Below, piece by piece: positions 33,011 to 44,275 of a DNA stretch of 64,000 nt. The first letter of the stretch is position 1, and every line of letters begins with the position of its first letter. The stretch covers positions 838,929,388-838,993,387 of the forward strand of contig NC_081411.1 in assembly GCF_030272615.1 (NCBI RefSeq). Reading direction: 5' to 3'. The position numbers and the translations under genes are program-made. Below the pieces are notes generated by a model. The model was not told where the DNA came from. It worked only from the letters and a program-made list of their open reading frames with translations, and did no database searches. This stretch comes from Cryptomeria japonica (lineage: Eukaryota; Streptophyta; Pinopsida; Cupressales; Cupressaceae).

Positions 33011-35100
33011 CTTGTTGATGCATCTTTCTAAATTTTGTTTTACTAGTTTTTCCCCTAGTTTAACTATCAAATGATGCATTACTAAATCTGGATCCAGTCC
33101 AGGCATATCAGCATATGACCGTGCAAAATTGATTTGTCATTCTGTGAAGAAACTTATGAACTTCAGTCTTTCTCTCTTTGTCAGAGATTGTGCTAGGAAG
33201 ATGTTATGTGGAATCTCTTCATACCAATGTTTTTTTTGATGGTCTCCTCTACTAATAGAGATGATTTCTCTTCATATGATTCTAGGAGAATGTCGAGCCT
33301 TCATCTTCAAGTGCCTCAGAGAGGTTTTCACCCTTAGATACGTCCTTTCTTTTCACTATTTTAGGGTCAGATAGTGCCACAATGTGGTTTTCAACGTAAA
33401 ACCCTTGATTTATTTTTATTTTTACATTTTTGTGACTAGAAGGCCCAACACCCTCACCAAAATATGCCATGCTACTGAGTTCTATAGTGTATCCCGCCTT
33501 ATGGTTCCCAAGTGGAAGATCATCTCGTATGCCTAGATAGTCGATAAAGTCTTCATCATTTTGGAATGTGTCAAATTGTACAACTCCTTCATGGTCCTAG
33601 TCGATAAGTTGGTGGTGAACAAGGGGAAGGCCTTCAATGTTTTTCAAGTCCGTGGGTGTTAGGGTATAGATACAATTATATTCAGGTATGCCAAGGTAGT
33701 TGTCGAGGTCATCATTGGCACTCTCCTCATCTGTCTCGATTGTGAATGAGTCCAAATTGTCATTACTAAAAGCGCATTTTGGAATAGGTGTTCTCATTCT
33801 TCATGATTTCAACCTAGAACCTAGAGACAAAGACTGTGTGGGATCCTCAGGGGTTGTTTCTTGACCAATTTTGAATTTTCTATGGAATTCCTCTTCTTCT
33901 ATGGGTTCACCTAGTTCTCTGAATGTCTCAGTGAGTTCATAGTCACTGGAGGATTTGTCTGAACCCCATTCTCATTCATTAGAGTTGGTGGAATAGTGGT
34001 TCTCTTATTGATCATTGGACAACATAATTTGTAATGTTTCTTCTAATTTGTGAGTGTTTACCCTAGAAGAGAAGAAACAAAGCCCTTTCGAGTGCTGATT
34101 TTTAAATGTTAATTCTAGCTGCAAAGGCCGAGTGATACCTTCTTTTCTTAAGCCAAGAGGACTTTTTCCATCATACCCAAACTTTTCTAGGATCTTGAAT
34201 CCTTTGCCATATTTTTCACATGGTATACTGATGTGATCTTGTGTACCATCTTCAGGGTCTTTGTAAAGCATTTTGTACAAGTCTTCTTCTTCCATTTCAC
34301 CCCACTTTTGGAAGATAGTAGGATCCCATTTTAGTGTAATGATAGATACCCATTTGGAAGGATGTGGTCATCCATATTCTTTAGGTGAACTCATAACTTA
34401 TCGTAAGCACATGGTTTGATTCAAAGTGTATTCACCCATGCCTTTGTCCTGATATTTCCCTTTAAGCTCACCTTGCTTTGATGTTGAAGGTTTTAATGAT
34501 TCAAAGTCAATGTATGTAGAAGAAGGGATAGCTTCTCTATTAATTGGAATGATTGTCTCAGCTTTTGGTCTCAAGTTATTGCAGTATATAAATGGATTAG
34601 GATCACCATTAACTATCACTTCAACTCCATTGTGAGGAAACTTAATGTGTTGATGGCATGTAGATGGCACTGCTCTCATCTCATGAATCTATGGGCATCC
34701 TAGCAATCTATTGTATGAGAGATCCAGGTCTAGGATTTGACAAACCACATCCTTTGTAACCGACCCAACTCTAAGAGGCAAGGTGGCCGTGCCTTTGGAT
34801 GAACACTCTTCATCATCATATGCCTTGACAACAATTTTGTTTGTAGCATTCACAACTTTATCTAGATATCCCAATTGTATTATTGTGTTCAAAGTACATA
34901 TATTGAGACCAACTCCTCCATCTATCAGGAATCATTTTATTCGATGCTTGTATAGGAAGGCTTTAATGTGTAAAGGTGCATTATGTGGTTGGCTCACGGA
35001 GGCATCATTAGCTTCTGTGAATGTAAGGGAGTATGAAACATAAAGGTATCCCACCATAGATTGAAACTAGTCCACGTTTAGATTACTGGGGATGGAGGTT
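33011..35100 (-). pseudogene. Element A protease and G-patch-like linker
   Basis: The protease is read around 34910-34690: FLIDGGVGLNICTLNTI (active-site D-G-G), then IVVKAYDDEECSSKGTATLPL, DLDLSYNRLLGCPWIH and FPHNGVEVIVNGDPNPF. Downstream, 34295-34005 has EKYGKGFKILEKFGYDGKSP-LGL-KEGI, a decayed version of the G-patch-like block clear in element D. 33797-33282 is an acidic linker with no domain I can name. Stops and shifts are frequent. Confidence 0.75.
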
Positions 35101-35560
35101 TCTCTCAATTTTAATAAAGGATGGCTTTATGTGCGGGAGATATGTGTAAAAGCTCTAGGATGGAGATAAGCACGGGTGTCTTCCCTAACTATTCTACCAG
35201 ATCGTACTCAGGTTTGGCTGACGAGGAGGTGGTGTTTTAGCTGGAGCACCTTGCAAAGTGACCTTACCTCAATGAGTTATAACATTACATTCAGAGGTAG
35301 GTTCAGAAGAAGATCCAATGCCTTTTAGGACAACTTTAGGTCTTTGGGTAGAATTTTCAGGCATTTTCTCCTTGATGATAATGGTAGAGACATAATTGTC
35401 CATCAAAATGTGATTAACAGTTGAATCATATTTATAGGATGCTCTAGTATAGTTGGTCTTCTCATCTATGGCTTTAGCTTTTCCCTTGTCATGTTTAGGG
35501 AGTGGTTCCTTAAAAATCTCATGTTCTTGATTAGATGAATGTCCTTCGATCTCAATGTCA
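35101..35560. other. Decayed gag-protease junction of element A
   Basis: The minus strand probably encoded the linker between zinc knuckle and protease (compare D at 60.33-60.7 kb). I see no open frame and no other feature. Confidence 0.4.
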
Positions 35561-36996
35561 CCTCTATCAATAAGATCTTGTATAATGTTCTTTAGCCGAT
35601 GATAATTTCCTATTTTATGTCCTTTTCTCTTGTGAAATTCACAATAATCATCATCATTCTACCAATTTGGTTTGACATTTAGTTCGTATGGAGGATTGTC
35701 AGGAATTGTTATGATCTTGTTTGCCACTAGCTTCTTGAAAGCTGATTCAAGTGGTTCTCCCAATGGAGTGTATTTCCTTTGTGGTTTGGAAGTTGTTTGA
35801 ATATTCACTTGGTTGTTTGTAGAACTTGATCCAGAAAAATAATTTTGGGTTGCACTGTATTAGCATCAACAACACCATCATTGACTATGTTCTTGTTTTT
35901 GTTCCAAAATCTTGGCTTGTCTTTTCCTTTAAAGTCCTCTTTGTTTTCTTTGAATATCTTAATTACTCCTTGTTCAATTAGGACCTTCTCTACTGCTAAG
36001 CCTTTTTTAATGATGTCCTTGAAAGTGGACAAGAAAGCTTTTCTTAGATCATAACCAATTTCTCTATGGACATTCTATGTGAACATCTCTATCATTTGTT
36101 TTTGTGGAATTTCACAAGAGCATCTGCTAGCTAGATTTCTCCATCTTTGTAAAAATGATGAAAAAAATTCTCCATCCTTTTGTTTGGTATTGCACAGAGT
36201 GGTGACTGATATATTTGTCTCTATGTTGTATGAGAAATGTTGGATAAAAGCCTCTACTAGATCACCCCAAGACTTAATTCCAGGTGGGAGTTGGGAGAAC
36301 CATTCCATAGCTTGATCACCTAAGCTTTGTGGTAATAGTCTCATCAAATATGTCTCTTCTGCTACTACCTCAAGGCAAGCTATGAAAAACTATCTTATAT
36401 GTGCCTTATGGTCTCCTTTGCCTCTATACTTATCAAACTTAGGTGTCACGAAATGTGTAGGAAAAGGAGGCATTGGAATGATTTTTTCAAATGGATAGGG
36501 ACATATGTCTCCCATTGTGTAAGCTAGCTTTGGTGTATTTATGTCCTCCATTTTCTTTTGTAAGTCTTTGATTTGCTGTTCCAAATTGTTCTTGGGTGAA
36601 GATCGACTTCTTGGACCATATCCCATACCTGAGCCACTAGGTGGGGGTGGAGCATACTACATATATGGATGCTATTGATCATACACATGTTCATATGGAG
36701 GAGGTCTATAGTGATGCTGTGTAGAAGGACCATTTGATATAGAGTCATGATGAGGAATAGAATATTTGTTTTGTCCATGTATACCATACTCTATAGGCAT
36801 CTCATGAGTTTGTTCTAGTGTGTTTCCCCCAAATTTAACATGGGGTTTCCTTGTGTCTAAATTTTGAGCATGCCTTTGGATATCCAATTGCTGTGGTGGT
36901 TGGTTCTTAGCATTGGTATGTGATTGAGTATATTTTTTTGCATAAGACTTCCATAATGGTCTGCGAAGGTGAGTATCATATGCTTGACCATGTGTA
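35561..36996 (-). pseudogene. Element A gag, C-terminal two thirds
   Basis: 36887-36672 and 36626-36390 are the Gln/Pro-rich and coiled-coil part (NNLEQQIKDLQKKMEDI, then FEKIIPMPPFPTHFVTPKFDKYRGKGD). 36347-36075 is the retrotransposon gag domain (MRLLPQSLGDQAMEWFSQLP, FFSSFLQRWRNLASR). 36032-35805 has KPRFWNKNKNIVNDG, as in D. A knuckle near 35570-35660 reads CEFHKRKGHKIGNYHRLK, with the last Cys replaced by Tyr. Single stops and shifts separate the pieces. Solo LTR H interrupts the upstream part. Confidence 0.82.
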
Positions 36997-37456
36997 TGTT
37001 GAAATGTGGTGACTGATCAACAAAGTACTATACAATTAGCACGTATCCTTGTCAGGGTCCGGGTCTGGGCCAGGCCCCGGGCAAGGGTTTGGGGGCGATA
37101 GCCCCCGAGGAAAGCGAAGGTTCGGGGGTGGGAGCCCCTAAGAAATTTTTTTTGGATAATTTTTTTGATGAAAACCGACATTGTAATAAAACCCTAAAAA
37201 GGCCGACTTTTTTTTGCCCTAAAAATGCATGTTATAAGCGATTGGGATGCTTAAGGCATTGTAATGTTGATGTACTATTTTTGCTGGATAATAAGAAAGA
37301 TTGGATGACTGTGTATGGTGGACTTAACCCATTCTAGGTGAACCACGTTAAATCTCTGTGTTATCCATGTCCTATTTTATTTCTTTATCTTTTGTATTTA
37401 AATCTGCATATAATTGTTAGTTCATATTTGCTTCGGATCTGCTTGAAACCGTAACA
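36997..37456 (+). mobile_element. Element H: 460-bp solo LTR, probably Copia
   Basis: Ends TGTTGAAATG and ACCGTAACA. The TSD GTGTA lies at 36992-36996 and 37457-37461. It contains GTGAACCACGTTAAATCTCTGTG-like and TTCATATTTGCTTCGGATCTG-like segments near the right end, a layout common in R-U5 of plant Copia LTRs, which suggests plus orientation. It has a GC-rich GGGGGCGATAGCCCCCGA palindrome at about 37091-37108. It splits element A gag. The ORF at 37089-37337 is not supported. Confidence 0.85.
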
Positions 37457-37958
37457 GTGTATGTGGGACCTTAGGTTTTTGAAAAAAAGATTATGGTGAT
37501 TTAGGCACAAAATGTGGTCCTCTATTGCCTCCACTATTAGGCCTCCTTTGATCCATGTTGAGCTGAGGTTCTTGCAAAGGTCAATTTTCCATTATTTGAG
37601 ACATGTCGAAATCATGAGGGATCTTGGCTCCACTTTGTGCCATCACTTGTAAGAAATATTGTCTATCTCTCCTCATTATTTCCTCAACCAATCGATTAAA
37701 ATGGGGATCCATAATGGAGTCTTCCACTTTTGCTGAATGTATGAAAAATTTGTCCATATTGTCATTGTGTGTATCATTGTTGTTTGTAGTGTCCATGTTC
37801 TCAACATTTGGAATATTTATATAGTCATCCATGTCAGGTAATGTGGTATGATTAGAATTGAAAAAGACATCATTTTCATACTCATAGGCACTCATGTTTG
37901 CGGACTCTTGAGCCTCTTTAGCTTCTCTCCTAGATTTTTGGGAATGGGTTTCAACCAT
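37457..37958 (-). pseudogene. Element A gag, N-terminus
   Basis: 37958-37581 is open: MVETHSQKSRREAKEAQESA, an acidic Asn/Asp-rich stretch, then RLVEEIMRRDRQYFLQVMAQ and SGAKIPHDFDMS. D has a similar block (KFIKHNPTVLLKVLLQNGAQ, then LPLEFNRS) at the same place, which supports this as the gag start. The ATG at 37958 follows the leader. Confidence 0.75.
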
Positions 37959-40189
37959 GAACTAGGTCTTGACCAAGATGTGTGAGACTAGATAAAAATG
38001 GAAATAGTATGGAAGACCAAGAGTTGGATGGAATGTAAATGAATTTGAGGTGTACTTTCAATGTCCAAAGTGTAAGACCAATTATGTATGTAGTAGAGTA
38101 GGTGTGGCTTCCAAAGAGATGATAGTTTCTTTTGATGAGGTAAGTTTACCTTGACTCTAAGTAAGACCAAATGAGACCCAAAGGTGATAGACCTTGATGA
38201 GGGACCACTTAGAAAAATGTTGTTGTATGTAGTGTGTTGACAAAGCAAGACGAGGACAAGCAAGTGACCTTTTGACTCAAGTTTAGACAAATGTGAATGT
38301 AATGCAAGATGTAAAGTAATGATGAACTTTGTGAGACCCAAAAATAGGTTGAATGCTAGATGAAAACCTAGAGAAATAACCTGGGAAGCTCAATGAGTCT
38401 AAAACTGATTGTTCTTGTTTGCTGGACTGTAAGTGTTTTTCAATTCTGAACACAGACGTGCCTGTATACTTCACAGACGTGGTTAAATGACACAAAAATT
38501 TTTGAACACTGCAAAGACACATTTCTGAGATTTTGTAAATGCACTTTTTCTTATGATGACACAGATGCATTTTTGTCCTTCACAGACATGGCTAAATGAC
38601 ATAGACGCGTTTCTAGAAACTAAGTGCAATTTTTCCAGTTTTGTGAAGTTGCTGTTGTGACCAAATCTAAATTTTTGAATGTTTTTTCATGACAAGAGGA
38701 CACAATGTTGATGAGGACTCAATGTTTGCAAGTGTGTAGACTCAAAAATGACTCCAAAGAAAGTGTGTTGTTTGATGTAAAAAATATTTTGCATACACTT
38801 GAAGACACAAAAGACACAATGTTTTGATGCTTGATCTTGAATGTTTGAATGTTCAAAAGAAGACAAACACAATTCTTATGGCTGGCCAGGACAATAGTTG
38901 TTGATCCCACATGGGGTTTCCCCCAAAGCTACGCTATTCAAAGAAGATACTTAGATGCTTGACCCTACTGGCTCCATCCTCAACACTCACTTCTCTGAGG
39001 CAGCCAAGCATCAGTCCCCACGAAAAACTCTCCATGGCAAAATTTGTATCTCTACTAAGAACCATATGTGTGTGGGCCACTCCAGAGGTCCGACCTCTTG
39101 CCCCAACAACTAGAAAGATTTTTGCTTTCTAAAACAAAAAGGTTCTATTAAGGGCATCCGCTCATGTGGTCATACATGCGACACTTTCAACTTTGTAAAT
39201 ACAGAAGACTCCTAGCTAGTAGGGGTTATGCCCCACAACTAATCAAATAAATTTGATCAAACAGGTTTATGGGGAGACATAGTGTCGGTAAGAACTAATC
39301 AACACACATTACCCATGACTTTCACCATGGATACAATTATTTATAGTGGTTTTGAAGAGGTGGGTTTTTCTCATTACCACTTGGGTCATTCTCTCCTCAC
39401 TAGTAGTCCTAATGACCACATGGGAAGATAGGCCCTCTAGAGATTTAAACAAAAAAAAGCCTATTGCTCAAGACACAAAAGACACTGGTTCAATTTTTGT
39501 GCACCAATTGAAGTGTTTGGTAATCTATGAAAACAAGGCACACAATAAAGATCAAAAGAAAACCCTTGCCAAGATCCTGCAACAAAGATTTGTTAGTAGT
39601 TTGGGCTGTTTCAAATGATTACCCCTTCTTGCAAGCAAACAAGTTAGGTAAATTTTAGATCCAAAAAACTTTGTAAAATAGGGGCCTTCTATACGACGTA
39701 TTTGTTTCAAAGACAAGATGCACTAATTTTGTTAGCTAGATCACAAGGTGTTAGCCCAAAATAAACCAAATCTAAAATCCAAATGACAAAATAAAGACTC
39801 AAAACTAGATCAAAAACTAAAAAATACAAAATCCAAAACACAGACGCAATTAAACCTAACGCAGACATGACAAAAAATCACAAATGTGCCTAAATCCTTC
39901 GTAGACACACCTAGATAACACAAATGCGACTCTTGAACACAGATGCATTTGAAAGGTGTATAGATGTGGTTTGGAAATAGAGACGCAACCTTGCAATCTG
40001 CAAAATAAGATAAAATAATGCTGAACACAGATGTGATTATAGAGGTCACAGACACAGAAGAAAATAAAAAATGCGGTTCCGGTATGCGCAGATGCGGAAA
40101 TTTTGAAAGTTTATTGAAAATGTCAGATTTGCAACTTCAAAAACACAAAATCTGCAACAAAAGATGTTAAATGCAAAAGGAACAAGAGT
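37959..40189. other. 5' leader of element A
   Basis: 2.2 kb without a credible gene. It contains ACACAGACG(C/T)GTT-like degenerate decamers in two clusters (about 38450-38620 and 39835-40095), a segment similar to the leaders of B and D (about 38878-39620) with the hairpin at 38954-39012, and A-rich linkers. The functional cis sites expected here (packaging, dimerisation) cannot be assigned with certainty. Confidence 0.6.
38954..39012. other. Conserved leader hairpin, element A copy
   Basis: Perfect arms GATGCTTG (38954-38961) and CAAGCATC (39005-39012) around a 43-nt loop. The same arms and loop length are at 63211-63269 in D, and one arm base differs in B. Confidence 0.65.
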
Positions 40190-40205
40190 CTCACCGAGCG
40201 TGCCA
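40190..40205 (-). other. Primer-binding site of element A
   Basis: The minus strand reads TGGCACGCTCGGTGAG, three bases after the 5' LTR end. Its complement ends in CCA. I cannot name the tRNA. Confidence 0.6.
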
Positions 40206-40208
40206 AAA

Positions 40209-40973
40209 TGTTTATGGTAAAAATGGAAACAACAACATTGAAAGACTAAATGAATTCAACCACGAAACCCTAGCCTAACAACAACAAAGATCCACCATAA
40301 CATATGAAAATTACCTAAGACAATGCAAATCAAATGAAAACACAAAGATTATACCATCACATGTCCAATAGGTTTTGGATCTTCATTCTTCCTATCTCCA
40401 TTCATCTTGCTTGATATATTTGCTCTCAGATTTTATGTTTGTACAAGAGCTCAACAAAGAACGGAAATGTGGTTGTAAGTAGGCTTGATCACATATGAAA
40501 GTTCAAAAGCGTAGTTGGGAGTTGATAATGAAGGAAGCATCTCCTTATATAGAAGACACTATAAGAAATGGAGGGATAATATTGAGAGGTGTAAAAGATA
40601 AATGGTCAGCTAGGATTAGAAGGTAGGTAAAGGAAATAATAAAATAATGAAAAAGTAGGTAGTGTAGGAATTAAGAGATGAATGACATGTGTCATAGGTA
40701 GAAAAGGCTAATGAATTAATTAAATAAATAAAGATTTATTTAATTAATAGAGGAAGTGGGATCAATTAAATAAATAAGATATTTATTTAATTTAGGAAAA
40801 GGACAATTTAAATAAATAAATGTATTTATTTAAATGAGGAATAAGGCTAGAAGAGTATTAATGAATTAATTAAATAATAAATAAATTATTTAATTAATAG
40901 AAGAATTAGGATTAAAATAATTAAATAAATAAAATATTTATTTAATTAGATAGGACAATTTTAGGTGTCTACA
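40209..40973 (-). repeat. Element A 5' LTR
   Basis: 765 bp, TG to CA, followed by TSD GTAAC. The TATA box CTATATAAGG is on the minus strand at 40543-40552. It has several AATTAAATAAATAAAGATTTATTTAATT-type AT palindromes at 40710-40950, one more block than the 3' LTR. Confidence 0.93.
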
Positions 40974-40978
40974 GTAAC

Positions 40979-41110
40979 AAATACCCATAATATAATGATT
41001 TCTCTTTGCTTGGTCATCATGGTGTATCTTGTGATTTCATTTTACTTCGGGAATGCATGAGGAAATATAAATAAATAAATAAGCCACACAGAAAAACATT
41101 ATTTACATTA
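40979..41110. other. Short 3' non-coding segment of element E
   Basis: AT-rich sequence between the integrase end and the site of element A. No feature recognised. Confidence 0.4.
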
Positions 41111-42295
41111 TGTACATATAGGAAAAACTATTAGTGGAAAGGCTTGAGGTGGAACCCGTTGATCGAGATTCTGAGAGAAACTCCTTGCATATCTTCGAGA
41201 TCAAAAGCATTGAAACCTTTACAATTTGTAATGTGAAAGGGTCCCTCCCAAAAACCATCAAATTTAGCATGCTGACTGGGCTTGGCTGCCCTCTCATTGT
41301 ATTTCAAAACAAGGTTGCATTGTTTTAACCCTAAGTCAAAACTTTTCTTCTTATCAAACCACCTTTTGACGAGTTGCTAGCAGTTTTGAAGGGACAAAAA
41401 ATGTTGCTTCCCTTGCTTCCTCTAGTTCCATAATTTCCACCAGTCTTACTTCCATGGGACCATTTTCTACCACCTCGATAGATTTGAGTAATTGTAAGGC
41501 AAGGATCTCCAAAGACACAAGGAATAATGTGTCCTTGCCATAGATCAACTTATAAGGATAATTCTTTAGGACCTATTTTGGTGTTATCTAGTCTGCCCAT
41601 AATGCGCTCCTCAAGTGGTGATGCCACTCCCTTTTATGCTCAGAGCCCATCCTTTTAATGAGCCTTAGGAGATTCTTTTTAGTAGACTTAGCTAGTCCAT
41701 TTCCCTATGGCTAATAGTTTGATGAGGTCTTCAGGTAGATTCCTCTATTAAGAGAAAATTGGGTGACCTGAGAGCCTATGAATGCTCATGCATTATCCGA
41801 TATTATGGTCTTTGGTAGACCATATCAGCACACTAAGTCTTCTAGAAATGTTAATATCTCAGCCTCTGATGAATTCCTCAAGGGGACAACCTCGGACCAT
41901 TTGGTAAAGTAGTCAGTCATAGTTAAGATCCACTTGTGTCCGATTGAGATTAGGGGGTTGATCATCCCTATGAAATCAAGGCCCCACTGAGCGAAGGGCT
42001 CTTCCACCATTATGGGCCTAAGTGGCATGGCCGCCTTTCTAGTCCTACCACCGTAGTATTGGCATTCTTTGCACTCTCTTACCAGAGTGTGCACATTTTT
42101 AAACATGGAGGGCTAGAAATACCCAGTGCAAGTGATCTTAATGATGGTGGTTTGCGCTGAATAGTGGCCTCCCGATAGACCATGATGGAATTCATGTAGA
42201 ATTTTCTTAGCTTGGCCCTGTTCCACGTAGCAGAGAAAAAATCTATCAAAATTTCTTTTAAACAATTCTCCTTCGACCAAACAGAAACCACTATT
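41111..42295 (-). pseudogene. Element E integrase
   Basis: The finger is read near 42100-42060 (LVRECKECQYYGG) and the core in 42106-41825: AQWGLDFIGMINPL with the first Asp and TMTDYFTKWSEVVPL, then ISDNA with the second Asp. The Glu position in the GNGLA-S block reads Lys. 41548-41354 and the frame across 41345-41120 give the C-terminal part (ARAT, KSFDLGL, GFWEGPFHI, LEDMQG, NGFHLKPF). The listed 41103-41297 frame is an off-frame shadow. Many stops are present. Confidence 0.82.
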
Positions 42296-42853
42296 CTACA
42301 TCTTGTAGAATCTCCTCTTTCCAGGAGGGAGACCTTCTAGAAAAATCCTAGTCCTCATAAAATATTTCTGAGCCTCCACCCAACACGCCTTTGTCGAATT
42401 GGAGGTAACCATCACAACTTCCCCTATATCAACCTCAGCTTCTTGGGGTTCAAGCTCTTGGCCTATGTACTCACACAAACCTTTACCATAGATTACCTTA
42501 GTGGGTCTGACATCAATGTCATATTCTAGGATTTTAGTAATCCAGTTCACCCTTTTCTCTGTAATATCGCCTTCCATTATATATTCCTTGACTGAAGGGT
42601 GGGCAACATATACATCAGTTTTATTATAGGAGATAAAATGCCTGAACTTTTTAATCCCGTTGACGATGGCTAAAGCTTTCTTTTCAAAAAAATTGTACTT
42701 AGCCTCATATTCCTTCAGAGTTTTGGAATGGAAAGCTATGGGGTGTTCACTTCTTTTATCTACATCCTTTTGGGTCAGAACCACAACAATGTTGTAATTA
42801 CTAGAGAAAACATACATTATAAAGTCCTTAGACAAATCCGGGTTGGAGAGCAC
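42296..42853 (-). pseudogene. Element E RNase H (first type)
   Basis: An open 185-codon frame: MLSNPDLSKDFIMYVFSSN, HPIAFHSKTLKEYEAKYNFF, KKALAIVNGIKKFRHFI, then EKRVNWITKILEYDIDVRPT and YGKGLCEYIGQ. The expected catalytic Asp of the first block is not present (YVFSSN), as in other elements that carry a second RNase H. It follows RT, and integrase follows it. Confidence 0.82.
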
Positions 42854-43892
42854 GGGAGCTATAGAAATGAAATCTTTGATCTTCTCGAAAGTCTCTTTAG
42901 CTTCAAGAGTCTATTTAACATGTGTCTCTTTCTTAAGCATTAGAGTGATGGGCCTTACCATTCCAGCAAAGTCTGAGATAAAGCGGCTAACGAAGTTAAC
43001 CTTGCCTAGGAAGGACTGGATGCCCTTTTTGTTAATAAGAAGAGGAAGCTCCTTTATTGCCTTCACTCGATCAGGATCGATGGAGACTCCTTCCTTTGAC
43101 ACTATGTGCCCTAGTAATTTTCCTTGCAGGACCCCAAAGATGCATTTCTTTAGGTTTAACGAGATTCCAAATTCCAAGCACTTCTGGAACACCAGTTCAA
43201 GATGGTCGAAGTGATATTCTTTGTGTTTTGAAAACACGGTCAAGTCATCTAAATATATGAGGATGATTTTATTAATGAGCTCCCTGAAAGTTGGATCCAT
43301 AGCTCTTTGAAAAGTTGCACCGACGTTTGACAACCCAAAAGGCATTTTAGTAAGCAAATGTTCCCCATTTGGTTGTAAAGGTTGTCTTATGTTGATCTTC
43401 TGATTTTACCAATACCTGGTTATAACCTGAAAAACCATCCAACATCGATAACATCTCTAACCCTACCACCGTACTCAACAACTATTCCATTGGTGGCAAC
43501 AGATAATGGTCCTTTAGAGATGCTTGATTCAGATCTCATAAGTCTACACAAAGCCAGATATCTCCATTTTTCTTCCTAACTAGAACCAAATTAGATACCC
43601 ATATACTATGCTTGATAGGATAGACACTTTTTTATTCTATCAACTTCTTGAATTCTTGAGCTATAAGGGACTCAATCTTGGGATTGATAGGTCTCTGCTT
43701 CTGCCAGACCGGCTTGGCCCCATCATCAAGCTTAATAGTGTGCTGAATGATGCTCAAATTATAACGTCTCAAATCTTCATATGACCATGCTAGCATGCCA
43801 ACATATTCATCACAATATCGAGCCAATCTCTCTCTGTCTTTTGAGGGAACTTCCTTCATGACTTTGAGTATTCTCCCATTCCCTAATGACAT
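42854..43892 (-). pseudogene. Element E reverse transcriptase
   Basis: 43892-43632 is the RT entry: AWSYEDLRRYNLSIIQHTI, then DGAKPVWQKQRPINPKIE. The palm is partly lost at 43360-43630. 43357-42911 has MPFGLSNVGATFQRAM, LIYLDDLTVFSKH with intact YLDD, LNLKKCIFGVLQGKLLGHIV, and IQSFLGKVNFVSRFI. The AWSYEDL variant and LTVFSK distinguish it from A and D, so E is a different Tat-like sublineage. Confidence 0.87.
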
Positions 43893-43899
43893 TTCACCA

Positions 43900-44275
43900 T
43901 TTGAGCCAATATCTTTCTATGAGATCCCATGTCCTACGGAAGTAGGATCTCATACAGACGTGTTTGGCACTAGAGATTCCTCAAACCTAGTATACTATAA
44001 GCTCAGAGTCACCCACAATTTTCAACTACTTTATACCCAACCTTTCTGCCAAGCTTAGGCCTTGTATCAACCCTTCAATATTCTACTTCATTGTAAGAGA
44101 AAGCAAACTACAGATGAAAAGACTTCAAAATCTATTCACCTGAAGGTGAAGTAAGGCAGATCCCAACACCTAAACCTACTTTGCATCTTGCGCCATCAAA
44201 GTATAAGGTACAGAGTGCAAAGGACAAATCTTCTTGGGTCAAGGGGTCTTTAACTAGCTTTGGGATAACTCGACC
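43900..44275 (-). pseudogene. Archaeal-type RNase H located upstream of RT in element E
   Basis: Reading from 44275: VIPKLVKDPLTQEDL, then LCTLYFDGARCKVGLGVG with the first catalytic Asp, ICLTSPSGE, YNEVEY, then after one frameshift EGLIQGLSLAERLG with the Glu, and KIVGDSELIVY with the next Asp. This is the fold order of the second RNase H of Tat elements. It lies between protease (44714-45052) and RT (43892 on), not between RNase H and integrase as in A and D. Two stops and a shift make it inactive. Confidence 0.72.

Larger units (their letters stand above)
428..40973 (-). mobile_element. Element A: Tat-like Ty3/Gypsy retrotransposon with antisense PMD ORF
   Basis: The LTRs at 428-1142 and 40209-40973 are direct repeats beginning TG and ending CA. 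The perfect 5-bp TSD GTAAC lies at 423-427 and 40974-40978. Minus-strand order is 5' LTR, primer site (40190-40205), leader, gag (about 35.56-37.96 kb), protease, RT, RNase H, second RNase H, integrase (to 30.3 kb), 3' region, polypurine tract, 3' LTR. The second RNase H is the hallmark of the Tat lineage. Removing insertions C (with TSD) and H leaves about 15.9 kb. The copy is dead: frames are broken and the RT motif YVDD reads YVDG. By-eye LTR divergence is about 3%. Confidence 0.92.

Noticed and set aside
37089-37337. 82-codon ORF in gag of A
   Set aside because: Inside solo LTR H, whose ends and TSD are clear.
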